The position numbers and the translations under genes were made by a program. The notes beneath the pieces were generated by a model that saw only the letters and a program-made list of their open reading frames with translations, did not search any database and was not told the origin of the DNA. Below are positions 54,255 to 63,387 of a DNA stretch of 64,000 nt, piece after piece (position 1 is the first letter of the stretch; each line of letters starts with the position of its first letter). This stretch comes from Devosia sp. Root685 (GTDB lineage Bacteria > Pseudomonadota > Alphaproteobacteria > Rhizobiales > Devosiaceae): assembly GCF_001427875.1 (NCBI RefSeq), contig NZ_LMHK01000003.1, positions 248,001 through 312,000 of the forward strand, in the 5' to 3' direction.

Positions 54255-55066
54255 GCGGTAAACCCGCCATCGACCACGACATTGGAGCCCGTCATATAGG
54301 TCGAGGCGTCCGAAGCGAGGAACTGGATGACGCCGTTATATTCGCCCTTCTCGGCCTGGCGGCGCATCGGCACGCGCTCGAGGAAGTTGTCGACGAATTC
54401 CTTGTCGAAGCTGCCGGTCTTGACCCCGCCAAAGGAGATCAGGTTGCAGCGGACATTCTTTTCCGCCCAATAGGTCGCCACATAGCGCGTCAGGTTGATG
54501 AGACCCGATTTTGACGCAGCGTAAGAAACCGCCTTGATGAAGGGCACGCCGTCGCGCGCTTCGCGATAGGCATAGAGCGCCTGGTTGGGCGATACCAAGC
54601 CATAGATCGAGCCGATATTGATGATGCTGCCACGGCCCTTTTCGGCCATTTTCGCGCCAACCACCTGGCTGCAGAGCATGACCCCGGTCAGATTGGTGTC
54701 GATGATCTCGTCCCAGAATTTTTGCGGATAGACTTCGAACGGCGCATTCTGCTCGGCCCCGCCATCGGGTTTTGAGTCGATGCCGGCATTGTTGACCAGC
54801 ACATCCGGTACGCCCCAATCAGCGATCACCTTGTCCGTCGCCGCCTCGATCGCGGCCTTGTCGGTCACGCTGGCTTCATAGATGCGCACATTCGCGCTGA
54901 GGCCGGGAAACAGCTCCTCGAACTTTTCCGCGGTGATCGAACGGCGGCTATAAACAGCCACCTTGGCACCGGCCTTGGCCAGCGAAGTGGTAAATTCGCG
55001 ACCAAGCTGCCCCAGACCACCGGTCAGGACCACCACTTTGTCAGCGACGCTGAAAAGCTCAGACAT
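54248..55066 (-). CDS. Short-chain dehydrogenase/reductase
   Basis: A 272-residue NAD(P)-dependent oxidoreductase of the classical SDR family. The cofactor motif is TGGLGQLG near residues 15-22, NNAG follows near residue 91, the catalytic Ser lies in INIGSIYG, and YAASKSG provides Tyr and Lys. The C-terminus GSNVVVDGGFTAW is standard. It heads the SDR-GntR-RraA operon. It is similar in style to gluconate 5-dehydrogenase and other sugar-acid dehydrogenases, so oxidation of a hydroxy acid before aldol cleavage is likely. The exact substrate is unknown. Confidence 0.88.
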   Translation of the reverse strand: MSELFSVADKVVVLTGGLGQLGREFTTSLAKAGAKVAVYSRRSITAEKFEELFPGLSANVRIYEASVTDKAAIEAATDKVIADWGVPDVLVNNAGIDSKPDGGAEQNAPFEVYPQKFWDEIIDTNLTGVMLCSQVVGAKMAEKGRGSIINIGSIYGLVSPNQALYAYREARDGVPFIKAVSYAASKSGLINLTRYVATYWAEKNVRCNLISFGGVKTGSFDKEFVDNFLERVPMRRQAEKGEYNGVIQFLASDASTYMTGSNVVVDGGFTAW

Positions 55067-55078
55067 CTATCGCTCCAA

Positions 55079-55105
55079 CTTATGTCATAAGTCATATGTC
55101 ATAAG
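55079..55105. promoter_or_regulatory. Tandem 13-mer operators upstream of the SDR-GntR-RraA operon
   Basis: CTTATG-T-CATAAG (55079-55091) is a perfect inverted repeat. CATATG-T-CATAAG (55093-55105) repeats it with one change per arm end, at a 14-bp offset. They end 13 nt before the SDR start on the minus strand, and a bound GntR-family protein would block transcription or its start. Confidence 0.55.
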
Positions 55106-55185
55106 GTCGAGGCTAGGAATTGGCAAGGCCGATTTCGCGCACTCTTGCACCGGTGGGGATCCGCCTGTACCCCAACGGAAACTGA

Positions 55186-56316
<1,131 letters not shown>

Positions 56317-56370
56317 TTTTGCAATTTGGTATCGGCGCCCATTGCTGGCACCCAGTTCCCCACCCACCGA

Positions 56371-56441
56371 GTGTCACCCCGGCGAAGGCCGGGGCCCATC
56401 CTGAGATCTCAAGATGGCTCCCGGCCTTCGCCGGGATGACA
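56371..56441. repeat. Palindromic repeat family D, copy 3
   Basis: GTGTCACCCCGGCGAAGGCC mirrored by CGGCCTTCGCCGGGATGACA, with centre CATCCTGAGATCTCA, between frmA and the hydrolase gene. Confidence 0.88.
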
Positions 56442-56468
56442 GCCGTTGGGTGAATAGAGGCCCCAAAA

Positions 56469-57299
56469 ATGCACCTCATCGAACAACACGCCTCTTTCGG
56501 CGGCACGCAGAGCGTTTTCCGGCACACGTCCAAAACCCTCGCCTGCGACATGAATTTCGGCATCTTCATCCCCGTCCACGCCGAGGGCACGAAAATGCCC
56601 GTCATCTATTGGCTCTCCGGCCTCACCTGCACCGAGCAGAATTTCATCACCAAAGCCGGCGCCCAGGCCTATGCCGCCGAGCGCAACGTCATCCTCGTCA
56701 CCCCCGACACCAGCCCCCGCGGCGATGACGTCGCCGACGATTCTGCCTATGACCTCGGCAAGGGCGCCGGCTTTTACCTCAACGCCACGGAAGCCCCCTG
56801 GGCCAGCCACTTCCGCATGTACGACTACATCGTGGAGGAGCTGCCCGCCCTCATCGAATCCAATTTCCCTGCGAACAAAACCCGCTCGATCATGGGCCAC
56901 TCCATGGGCGGCCACGGCGCCTTGACCATCGCGCTCAAAAACCCCGGCCGCTATCGCGCCGTCTCGGCTTTTTCTCCGATCGTCGCCCCGAGCCAGGTCC
57001 CCTGGGGCGAAAAAGCCTTCTCCGCCTATCTCGGGCCCAACCGCGACACCTGGAAACAATACGACGCCACCGCGCTCCTCGCCTCGGCCACAGAACGCCT
57101 GCCGATCCTCATCGACCAGGGCGATGCCGACGATTTCCTGCTTACCCAGCTCAAACCCGAACTCTTCACCGCCGAAGCTGCGCGCCACAACCACAAGGTG
57201 ACGCTCAACCTCCGCCCCGGCTACGATCACTCCTTCTATTTCATCGCGAGCTTCATCGGCGAGCACATCGCCCACCATGCGGCAGCGCTCAAAGCCTGA
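56469..57299 (+). CDS. frmB: S-formylglutathione hydrolase
   Basis: A 276-residue esterase-D-type serine hydrolase that cleaves S-formylglutathione to formate and glutathione. The nucleophile is Ser145 in GHSMGGHG; the acid is in QGDADDF and the catalytic His in GYDHSFYF near the C-terminus. WLSGLTCTEQNF is the conserved loop with the active-site cysteine. Length is that of E. coli FrmB (277). It follows frmA and completes the pathway; the intervening repeat may let the two genes be transcribed separately. No frmR-type regulator is adjacent. Confidence 0.94.
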   Translation: MHLIEQHASFGGTQSVFRHTSKTLACDMNFGIFIPVHAEGTKMPVIYWLSGLTCTEQNFITKAGAQAYAAERNVILVTPDTSPRGDDVADDSAYDLGKGAGFYLNATEAPWASHFRMYDYIVEELPALIESNFPANKTRSIMGHSMGGHGALTIALKNPGRYRAVSAFSPIVAPSQVPWGEKAFSAYLGPNRDTWKQYDATALLASATERLPILIDQGDADDFLLTQLKPELFTAEAARHNHKVTLNLRPGYDHSFYFIASFIGEHIAHHAAALKA

Positions 57300-57359
57300 C
57301 GCCCCCTTGACGGCGGCCGCATAGAAAGCACTATCGCGCCGTCAACCAAGGGCCCCATC

Positions 57360-58373
57360 ATGAGCGAGCCGGAACGCCGCCCCTTCGTCAGTGCCCGCAC
57401 CGTCGCCGAACGCGCCGGCGTATCACGCTCGGCCGTCTCGCGCACTTTTACCGATGGCGCCAGCGTCTCCGAGGAAACCCGCCGCAAAGTGCTCGAAGCG
57501 GCCGGCGAGCTCGGTTACCACGTCAATCACCTCGCAAGGGGCCTCCGCGAGCGCAGCAATATCGTCTGCCTCGTCGTTGCCGATATGACCACCCCCATCC
57601 GCGCCAGGCTTGTCGATGTCCTGACGCGAAAGCTGCAAGCCGCCGGCAAGGTCATCATGATCATCAATACCGGCACCGACGAGGAAAGCGTCGCTTCGGC
57701 CCTGCGGCAAACGCTCAATTATCGCGCCGACGCCACCGTCGTCCTTTCCGGCACCCCTTCGGCAAAACTGATCGAAACCAGCCTCGCCAATGGCCAGCAG
57801 GTGGTGCTGATCAATCGCGACGATCCGCTCACCGGCTGCCATAATCTGAGCGTCGACAATCAAATGGCCGGGCGCGAAGCCTTCTTCCTGCTCCGCCGCG
57901 CCGGCTGCAGGCGCCTCGCTCTCGTCACCTCCACCGCCAGCACGGCGAGCCTCCTCGAACGCGAACGCGTCTTCGTCGAGATCGCGAAAGAAGCCGGGAT
58001 GGCCGTCACCGTCATGGCCTCCGGCCCCACCAGCTACGCCTCGGGCTACGAAAGTGCGCGTCGCCTGTTCGGCCGCTCCGATGGTCCCGACGGCGTCTTC
58101 TGCGTCACCGATCTCCTGGCGCTGGGCTTCATGGATGCCGCCCGCCACGAATTCGGCCTCTCCCTGCCGCGCGATCTCTGCCTTGTCGGCTTTGACGATA
58201 TCGACGAGGGCGATTGGCAATCCTACAAGCTCACCACCTTCGCCCAGCCCTTCGCCGCCATGGCCGATCATCTGGTTGAACTGCTCGGTCAGCCCGTTGC
58301 AGCCGAAGCCGGAAGACGCATTTTCGAGCCCGTCCCCATCTGGCGAAAAAGCGTAAGGCCATCAGCGGACTAA
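57360..58373 (+). CDS. LacI-family transcriptional regulator
   Basis: A 337-residue regulator. The helix-turn-helix is SARTVAERAGVSRSAVSRTF near residues 11-30, the hinge follows near residue 60, and the ligand domain runs to the end (VFCVTDLLALGFMDAARHEF, LVGFDDIDEGDWQSYKLTT). It lies immediately upstream of an ABC importer operon in the same orientation, so it probably controls that operon. Candidate sites built on TTGCAC occur in the following 350-base spacer. The effector is unknown; a glycerophosphodiester or polyol is possible given the GDPD gene. Confidence 0.88.
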   Translation: MSEPERRPFVSARTVAERAGVSRSAVSRTFTDGASVSEETRRKVLEAAGELGYHVNHLARGLRERSNIVCLVVADMTTPIRARLVDVLTRKLQAAGKVIMIINTGTDEESVASALRQTLNYRADATVVLSGTPSAKLIETSLANGQQVVLINRDDPLTGCHNLSVDNQMAGREAFFLLRRAGCRRLALVTSTASTASLLERERVFVEIAKEAGMAVTVMASGPTSYASGYESARRLFGRSDGPDGVFCVTDLLALGFMDAARHEFGLSLPRDLCLVGFDDIDEGDWQSYKLTTFAQPFAAMADHLVELLGQPVAAEAGRRIFEPVPIWRKSVRPSAD

Positions 58374-58724
58374 GCCGCGTTTGCCGGCCTCTTCCCGCCC
58401 TTGCACAGCATTGCACACGGTCGCAACATCATTGCTGTCATGAAAGCGTTATCGAAGCCAAATATCTAGCGTCACCGAAAGAGATGCAAATGCACTTGTG
58501 TGCAAGTCTCATTCGGTGTTGTCTATGCATGCGCTCTGCGCGGCCTCGGCAATATCCGACAAAGAATTCGGAATTGCCCGCCGTGCTCTGCAGCAGAGGA
58601 GGGGAGTTCCATAGAGTTTGCGGATGCGAGCTGGTGCGCATCTGCTTGTCGGCCTGCCGGCTCATGGACTCCGTCGCCAGCGCAGCTAGGGTGCCCGCAG
58701 GGGCTGCCCATTTGGGAGAACACG
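58374..58724. other. Spacer with TTGCAC repeats before the GDPD-linked importer
   Basis: The 351 bases hold no supported gene. TTGCACA occurs at 58401 and again at 58411 (10-bp period), and TGCAC-TTGT-GTGCA at 58491-58504 is a perfect inverted repeat of the same core. These look like binding sites for the LacI-type regulator encoded upstream. An open frame from 58500 into the binding-protein gene has no good start and is not used before 58725. Confidence 0.4.
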
Positions 58725-59876
58725 ATGAAACGCCGCCATTTCCTGATTTCCGCCGCCAGCATTGCCGCCGGCGTAACGATTATGCCGCGCATGACCTTCG
58801 CTGCCGAAGGCGTGATCGACGTCTATTTCACCTCGGACCAGAACGTCATCGATTTCTGGACCAATGTGGTAAAGCCCAAATTCGAAGCCGCTAATGCCGG
58901 CCTGACGCTGAACCTGGTTGATGGTGGCGATGGCGCCGGTGTTGCCGCCATCGGCGACCGCGCTCTCGCCGCCCTTGCCAGCGGCACCGATCCGCAGGCC
59001 GACCTCTTCGAAGGTTTTGATACCCGCGTCACCGTTGATGGTATCGCCAAGGGCCTCTACGTCGATTTCGAAAAGGCTGGTCTCTCGAACTATTCCAAGA
59101 TCAACCCGCTGGCCTTCGACATCCCGACCAATCTGCCCTATCGCGGCAGCCAGGTTCTCCTTGCCTACGACACCACCAAGCTCGATCCGGCCAATGTGCC
59201 AAAAACCTGGGCCGATCTCGTCGCCTGGATCAAGGCAAACCCCGGCCAGTTCATCTATAACCGTCCCAACAAGGGCGGTTCGGGTGGCAATTTCGTCCGC
59301 CGCGCCATTTACGAAGTCAATGGCAAGGATCCGGGCAAGTTTACCGTCGATAATTTTACGCCCGAATTCGGCGCCGAGGCGCTCAAGCCGGCCTTCGACA
59401 TGCTGCTCGAGCTCGCCCCTTCGCTGTTTGATGGCGGCGCCTATACTTCGGGCAATACCCAGTCCCTGCAGCTGCTCGGCCAGTCGGCCGTCACCATGAT
59501 CCCGGCCTGGTCCGATCAGGCGCTCTCGGCCATCGCCCAGGGCGTTCTGCCCGAAACCACCGGCCTCGTGCAGTTGCAGGACCTTGGCCTCCCCGGCGGC
59601 TTCACCAAGCTTGCCGTGCTCTCCAATGGCACCAACAAGGATGCCGCCCTCAAGCTGGCCGACTTCCTCCTCACCGAGGAAATCCAGTCCGCCGTCCTCA
59701 CCGAACTCGGTGGCTTCCCCGGCGTCTCCTGGGATTATGTCTCGGCCGACCTGCGCGAAAAATTCGCCGATATCATTCCCCAGACCATTCCCAACTTCCC
59801 AAGCGGCAAGTGGGAAACCGCCATCAATGATGGCTGGTATCGCGCCGTTGCTCCCAACGTGGATCCCGCCTCGTGA
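58725..59876 (+). CDS. Solute-binding protein of a GDPD-linked ABC importer (Tat signal)
   Basis: A 383-residue periplasmic protein with a twin-arginine leader: MKRRHFLISAASIAAG, RR at residues 3-4, cleavage near residue 26 (MTFAAEG). The mature protein is of the PotD/AfuA-like extracellular solute-binding type (IDVYFTSDQNVIDFWTNVV, then NRPNKGGSGGNFVRRAIYEV). I chose ATG at 58725 with GGGAG upstream. It overlaps the first permease by 4 bp (GTGA), unlike the other binding-protein genes here, which are followed by hairpins. The ligand is unknown; the linked phosphodiesterase suggests a phosphodiester or polyol phosphate. Confidence 0.85.
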   Translation: MKRRHFLISAASIAAGVTIMPRMTFAAEGVIDVYFTSDQNVIDFWTNVVKPKFEAANAGLTLNLVDGGDGAGVAAIGDRALAALASGTDPQADLFEGFDTRVTVDGIAKGLYVDFEKAGLSNYSKINPLAFDIPTNLPYRGSQVLLAYDTTKLDPANVPKTWADLVAWIKANPGQFIYNRPNKGGSGGNFVRRAIYEVNGKDPGKFTVDNFTPEFGAEALKPAFDMLLELAPSLFDGGAYTSGNTQSLQLLGQSAVTMIPAWSDQALSAIAQGVLPETTGLVQLQDLGLPGGFTKLAVLSNGTNKDAALKLADFLLTEEIQSAVLTELGGFPGVSWDYVSADLREKFADIIPQTIPNFPSGKWETAINDGWYRAVAPNVDPAS

Positions 59877-60751
59877 CCACTCAAGCAGCGGGCGCCCTGG
59901 CGCCCGCACCCGCGCAACGCAAGAGGCCGATTGGCCTCTTGCTCGTGGCCGTCCCCGTATTGCTGGTTCTCTGGCTGATCATCTGGCCCATCATCGCGGC
60001 CATGATCCAGACCATCTGGCTGCCGACATCAGATGGCGGTCGCGGGTTTTCGGTTTCGAGCTATCAGTTCTTCGCCAGCGACCCCTATAGCCGCTCGAAC
60101 CTCGCCATCACGCTCTGGACCACCGGCGTCTGCGCCGCCTTGCTGCTGGTCGTGTGCCTGCCCATCGCGCTCTATCTGCGCTTTTCCGATTCGCGCATCG
60201 CCGCCTATGTGCAGGGCCTCGCCATCTTCCCGATGTTCGTGCCCTCGATCATTTTGAGCTTTGCCTTCATCCGCGTTCTCGGCCCCAATGGCACCGTCGA
60301 CCTGCTGCTCAATTCCGTGGGCCTCCCCAAGATCAAGTCGCCTTACCTGACCCCCTGGGGTCCGGTCATCGGCCTTGTCTGGGACAATATCCCGCTCACC
60401 GTGCTGATCCTCCTCTCCGGCCTCGGCAATGTGTCCAATCAGGCTATCGAAGCGGCGCGCGACGTCGGGGCAGGGCGCTTTGCGCTCCTCTGGCACATCA
60501 TCCTGCCGCGCATTTCCAATTCCATCCTCGTCGCCATTTCCTTTGCCGTTCTCGGCATCTTCTCGGCCTTCACCCTGCCCTATGTGCTCGGTCCCGCCGC
60601 GCCGGAAATGATGGGCCCCTTCATGCAGCGCACCTTCCGCGATCTCTTCGATCCCACCAATGCCCTCACCCAGGCCGTCATCACCTTCGCCTTCTGCATT
60701 CTCTTCGGGCTCTTCTATGTGCGCTCCGTCGCCAAGAACAGGACGCCCTGA
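59873..60751 (+). CDS. ABC permease (PotB/CysT type)
   Basis: A 292-residue inner-membrane permease with six helices; helix 1 is LLLVAVPVLLVLWLIIWPII near residues 21-40. The EAA loop is AIEAARDVGAGRFALLWHII. The start is GTG at 59873, within the binding-protein stop (GTGA). The next permease begins 1 bp after its stop. The PotB-type architecture fits transporters of polyamines, iron or phosphate esters. Confidence 0.88.
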   Translation: MTTQAAGALAPAPAQRKRPIGLLLVAVPVLLVLWLIIWPIIAAMIQTIWLPTSDGGRGFSVSSYQFFASDPYSRSNLAITLWTTGVCAALLLVVCLPIALYLRFSDSRIAAYVQGLAIFPMFVPSIILSFAFIRVLGPNGTVDLLLNSVGLPKIKSPYLTPWGPVIGLVWDNIPLTVLILLSGLGNVSNQAIEAARDVGAGRFALLWHIILPRISNSILVAISFAVLGIFSAFTLPYVLGPAAPEMMGPFMQRTFRDLFDPTNALTQAVITFAFCILFGLFYVRSVAKNRTP

Positions 60752-60752
60752 C

Positions 60753-61577
60753 ATGAGCGCCGCTGTCAAAATCGCCAAACCCATAGACTGGACCGGCATC
60801 GTCTTCGCCGCCGTCCTGACGCTCGTCATCGTCGTGCCGCTGCTCGTCGTCGGCACCTGGGCGTTCACCAATGTCTGGCGCTTCCCCTCGGTCATCCCGC
60901 AGGAATTTGGCCTGAAATTCTGGTACCAGACCCTGGCGAGAGCCGACGTCTGGAGCTCCATCACCATGAGCCTGACGCTGGCCACCACGGTGACACTTCT
61001 CTCCGCCGTCATCTGCCTCCCCGCCGCCTATGCCTTCGCCCGCCTCGACTTCCCCGGCCGCGACATTTTGTTTTTTTCGTTCTTAGCCGGGCACGCCTTT
61101 CCGAAGTTCGGCCTCTTGGTCGCCATCGCTGGCATCTTTTTGCAACTCAACCTCATCGGCACTTTTTGGGGCGTCGTCCTCATCCAGCTCGTGGGCACGC
61201 TGTTGTTCATGATCTGGATTCCCGTCGCCGCCTTCCAGGCCGTCGACCGCCGCATGGAAGAAGCCGCCAGAGATGTCGGCGCCTCCCCCTTCCGCGTCTT
61301 CTGGTCGATCACCCTGCCGCAAGCCGGCCCAACCATCGCCGCCGCGCTCCTCCTCAGCTTTGTCGGCACCTTCTACGAAACCGAAGGCGCCTGGCTCATC
61401 GGCGCCCCGCAAGTGCGCACCCTGCCGGTCCTGATGATCTCCTTCATCAACAATCAGCCCGTCATCCAATACGGCGCCGTGCTCTCGGTCCTCCTCTGGG
61501 TCCCCAGCTTCATCGCCCTGCTCTTTGCCCGCCGCGTCGTCAATTCCGGCTCCTTCGCCAAGGGCTTTGGCGGATGA
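60753..61577 (+). CDS. ABC permease (PotC type)
   Basis: A 274-residue permease with six helices and the EAA loop RMEEAARDVGASPFRVFWSI. The start ATG at 60753 lies one base after the preceding stop; the longer frame from 60660 is inside that gene. It forms the channel with the preceding permease. Unusually, 769 bp of repeat-rich DNA separates it from the ATPase gene of the same system. Confidence 0.88.
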   Translation: MSAAVKIAKPIDWTGIVFAAVLTLVIVVPLLVVGTWAFTNVWRFPSVIPQEFGLKFWYQTLARADVWSSITMSLTLATTVTLLSAVICLPAAYAFARLDFPGRDILFFSFLAGHAFPKFGLLVAIAGIFLQLNLIGTFWGVVLIQLVGTLLFMIWIPVAAFQAVDRRMEEAARDVGASPFRVFWSITLPQAGPTIAAALLLSFVGTFYETEGAWLIGAPQVRTLPVLMISFINNQPVIQYGAVLSVLLWVPSFIALLFARRVVNSGSFAKGFGG

Positions 61578-61610
61578 TGTTTTTGGATTTTTTCGCCATC
61601 GGCAGCGGCG

Positions 61611-61728
61611 ACACCCCCTCCCAGCCTCCCCCATCAAGGGGGAGGTGTCGAGCCAGTGGTCTTGAACAATTCCAGCCTAAAACGCGATCCAGCACCTCCC
61701 CCTTGATGGGGGAGGATGGGAGGGGGGG
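61611..61728. repeat. Palindromic repeat family B, copy 4 (full inverted pair)
   Basis: Mirrored CTCCCCCATCAAGGGGGAG units, beginning 34 nt after the permease stop. Confidence 0.88.
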
Positions 61729-62346
61729 CCGGCACACGCAAAACGTGCGGGACCACTCCACCCTTCCCTCCGAGGAAGAGCTCGAACTGCGCAGCAATTC
61801 GGGCGAGAAGCCCGTCCGGCCATCCCACTCCACCCCACACAGCGTCCAATTCATAACCGACGCCCCTTGCGCCCAAACACCCCCACCCAGCCTCCCCCTT
61901 CAAGGGGGGACTGTTTACTTTGGACTGCTCAGCGCCCTTAACAAACTCGGCGTCATTCCCGCGAAAGCGGGAATCCCCTTGCACCTAAACAGAGATTCCC
62001 GCTTTCGCGGGAATGACGCGGTGAAAGAGGATGAACCAGCGAAGTCCAAAGTGAACAATCCCCTGCTAGGGAGAGAAACCCATCGAGTTTGCCTCGCCGT
62101 TGGTGAGCCACCGGCAGATCCCTCCCCCTTAGAGGGGGAGGCTAGGTGGGGGGCCTTTCGTCAAGCCCCGCCCTCTCAACCCTTCACCCCTCCCTTAGGG
62201 GGAGAGGTCGAATTGCGCAGCAATTCGGGTGAGGGGGCCTTCCGCCGCTCCTTTCACTCCAGTGTTTCCACCCCATCCCACGCCCGCTTCCCGGCCGATG
62301 CCCCTCGCGCCAATCTCGCCGCCGCCCGAGAGGTAAAGGAATAAAA
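61729..62346. repeat. Repeat-filled spacer inside the ABC operon
   Basis: This 618-base stretch contains a family B half near 61880-61910, a full family A copy at 61951-62019, a degenerate B-like hairpin near 62115-62160, and E-type fragments (GCGCAGCAATTCGGG at about 61787 and 62214). A long open frame across it is an artefact of the repeats. No gene is supported here. Confidence 0.75.
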
Positions 62347-63387
62347 ATGTCCGTCCTGACCATTAAAGACGTCTCAAAGCTCTTCCCCGGCGGCACCAAG
62401 GCCGTGGACAATTTCTCGCTCGAAGTCGCCGACGGCGAACTCGTCTGCCTCCTCGGCCCCTCGGGCTCCGGCAAATCCACCCTCCTCCGCATGGTTGGCG
62501 GTTTTGAGCAGCCGACCTCGGGCCTCATCACCATCGATGGCCAGGACATCACCCACCTGCCGCCGGAAAAGCGCCCTACCGGCATGGTGTTCCAGAGCCA
62601 CGCCCTCTGGACCCATATGGACGTCTTCAAAAACCTCGCCTTTGGCCTGAAACTGCGCCGCCTTCCATCCGACGAGATCAAGCGCAAAGTGGACGCCGTG
62701 CTCGAACTCGTCGGCCTTTCAGGCTATGGCACCCGCCGCGTTACCCAGCTTTCGGGCGGCCAGCAGCAGCGCGTCGCTCTCGCCCGCTCGCTGGTGCTCG
62801 AACCCAAAATCCTCCTCCTCGACGAACCTTTTGCGAGCCTCGACCAGCACCTGCGCGAGCGCCTCCGCGAAGAAGTCCGCGACATCCAGCAGCGCGTCGG
62901 CATCACCACGCTCTTCGTCACCCACGGTCAGGACGAAGCCCTTTCCATGGCCGACCGCATCGTCGTTATGCGCGATGGCCGCACCGAGCAGATCGATCGC
63001 CCCGACGTCGTCTATCGCGATCCCCAAACCCCCTTCGTCGCCGGTTTCATCGGCACCATGAACCTCATCGAAGGCACGGTCGCCAACGGCCAGTTCACCC
63101 GCGCCAGTTTCACCCATCCCCTCGCCGTCGCCGATGGCCCCGCAACCCTCGCCATCCGCCCCGAAGCCCTCGATCTCGTCGCCGCCGAACCGGGCGCTGC
63201 AAAAGTCCATCGCGTCACCGATTACGGCACCCACGGCCTTCTCGACCTCAACCTCCCCGATGGCACCCGCCTAAAGGCCATGGTCTCCCACCCCGGCCAG
63301 TTCAAAACCGGCCAGGGCGTCAATCTGCAACCTCGCGCCGTTGCCGCCTATCGCGACAACACCCAGATTTTCCGGAGCGAGGCATGA
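62347..63387 (+). CDS. ABC transporter ATPase (PotA/UgpC type), GDPD-linked
   Basis: A 346-residue ATPase. Walker A is GPSGSGKST near residues 38-46, signature LSGGQQQRVALARSL, Walker B ILLLDEPFASLD, H-loop FVTHGQDEAL (Gly where most have Asp). A C-terminal TOBE/OB domain follows from about residue 240 (LAIRPEALDLV). AGGTAAAGGAAT before the ATG offers a weak ribosome site. The stop overlaps the phosphodiesterase start by 4 bp. It should serve the permeases at 59873 and 60753 despite the intervening repeats. Confidence 0.88.
   Translation: MSVLTIKDVSKLFPGGTKAVDNFSLEVADGELVCLLGPSGSGKSTLLRMVGGFEQPTSGLITIDGQDITHLPPEKRPTGMVFQSHALWTHMDVFKNLAFGLKLRRLPSDEIKRKVDAVLELVGLSGYGTRRVTQLSGGQQQRVALARSLVLEPKILLLDEPFASLDQHLRERLREEVRDIQQRVGITTLFVTHGQDEALSMADRIVVMRDGRTEQIDRPDVVYRDPQTPFVAGFIGTMNLIEGTVANGQFTRASFTHPLAVADGPATLAIRPEALDLVAAEPGAAKVHRVTDYGTHGLLDLNLPDGTRLKAMVSHPGQFKTGQGVNLQPRAVAAYRDNTQIFRSEA

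Noticed and set aside
58500..58724. N-terminal extension of the GDPD-linked binding protein
   Set aside because: The extension is cysteine- and arginine-rich with no ribosome site, whereas ATG at 58725 has GGGAG upstream and begins a clean twin-arginine signal.
61166..62344. A 392-codon plus-strand frame crossing the permease and the repeat island
   Set aside because: Its first third is out of frame with the permease and its remainder is translated palindromic repeat. No start site or motif supports it.
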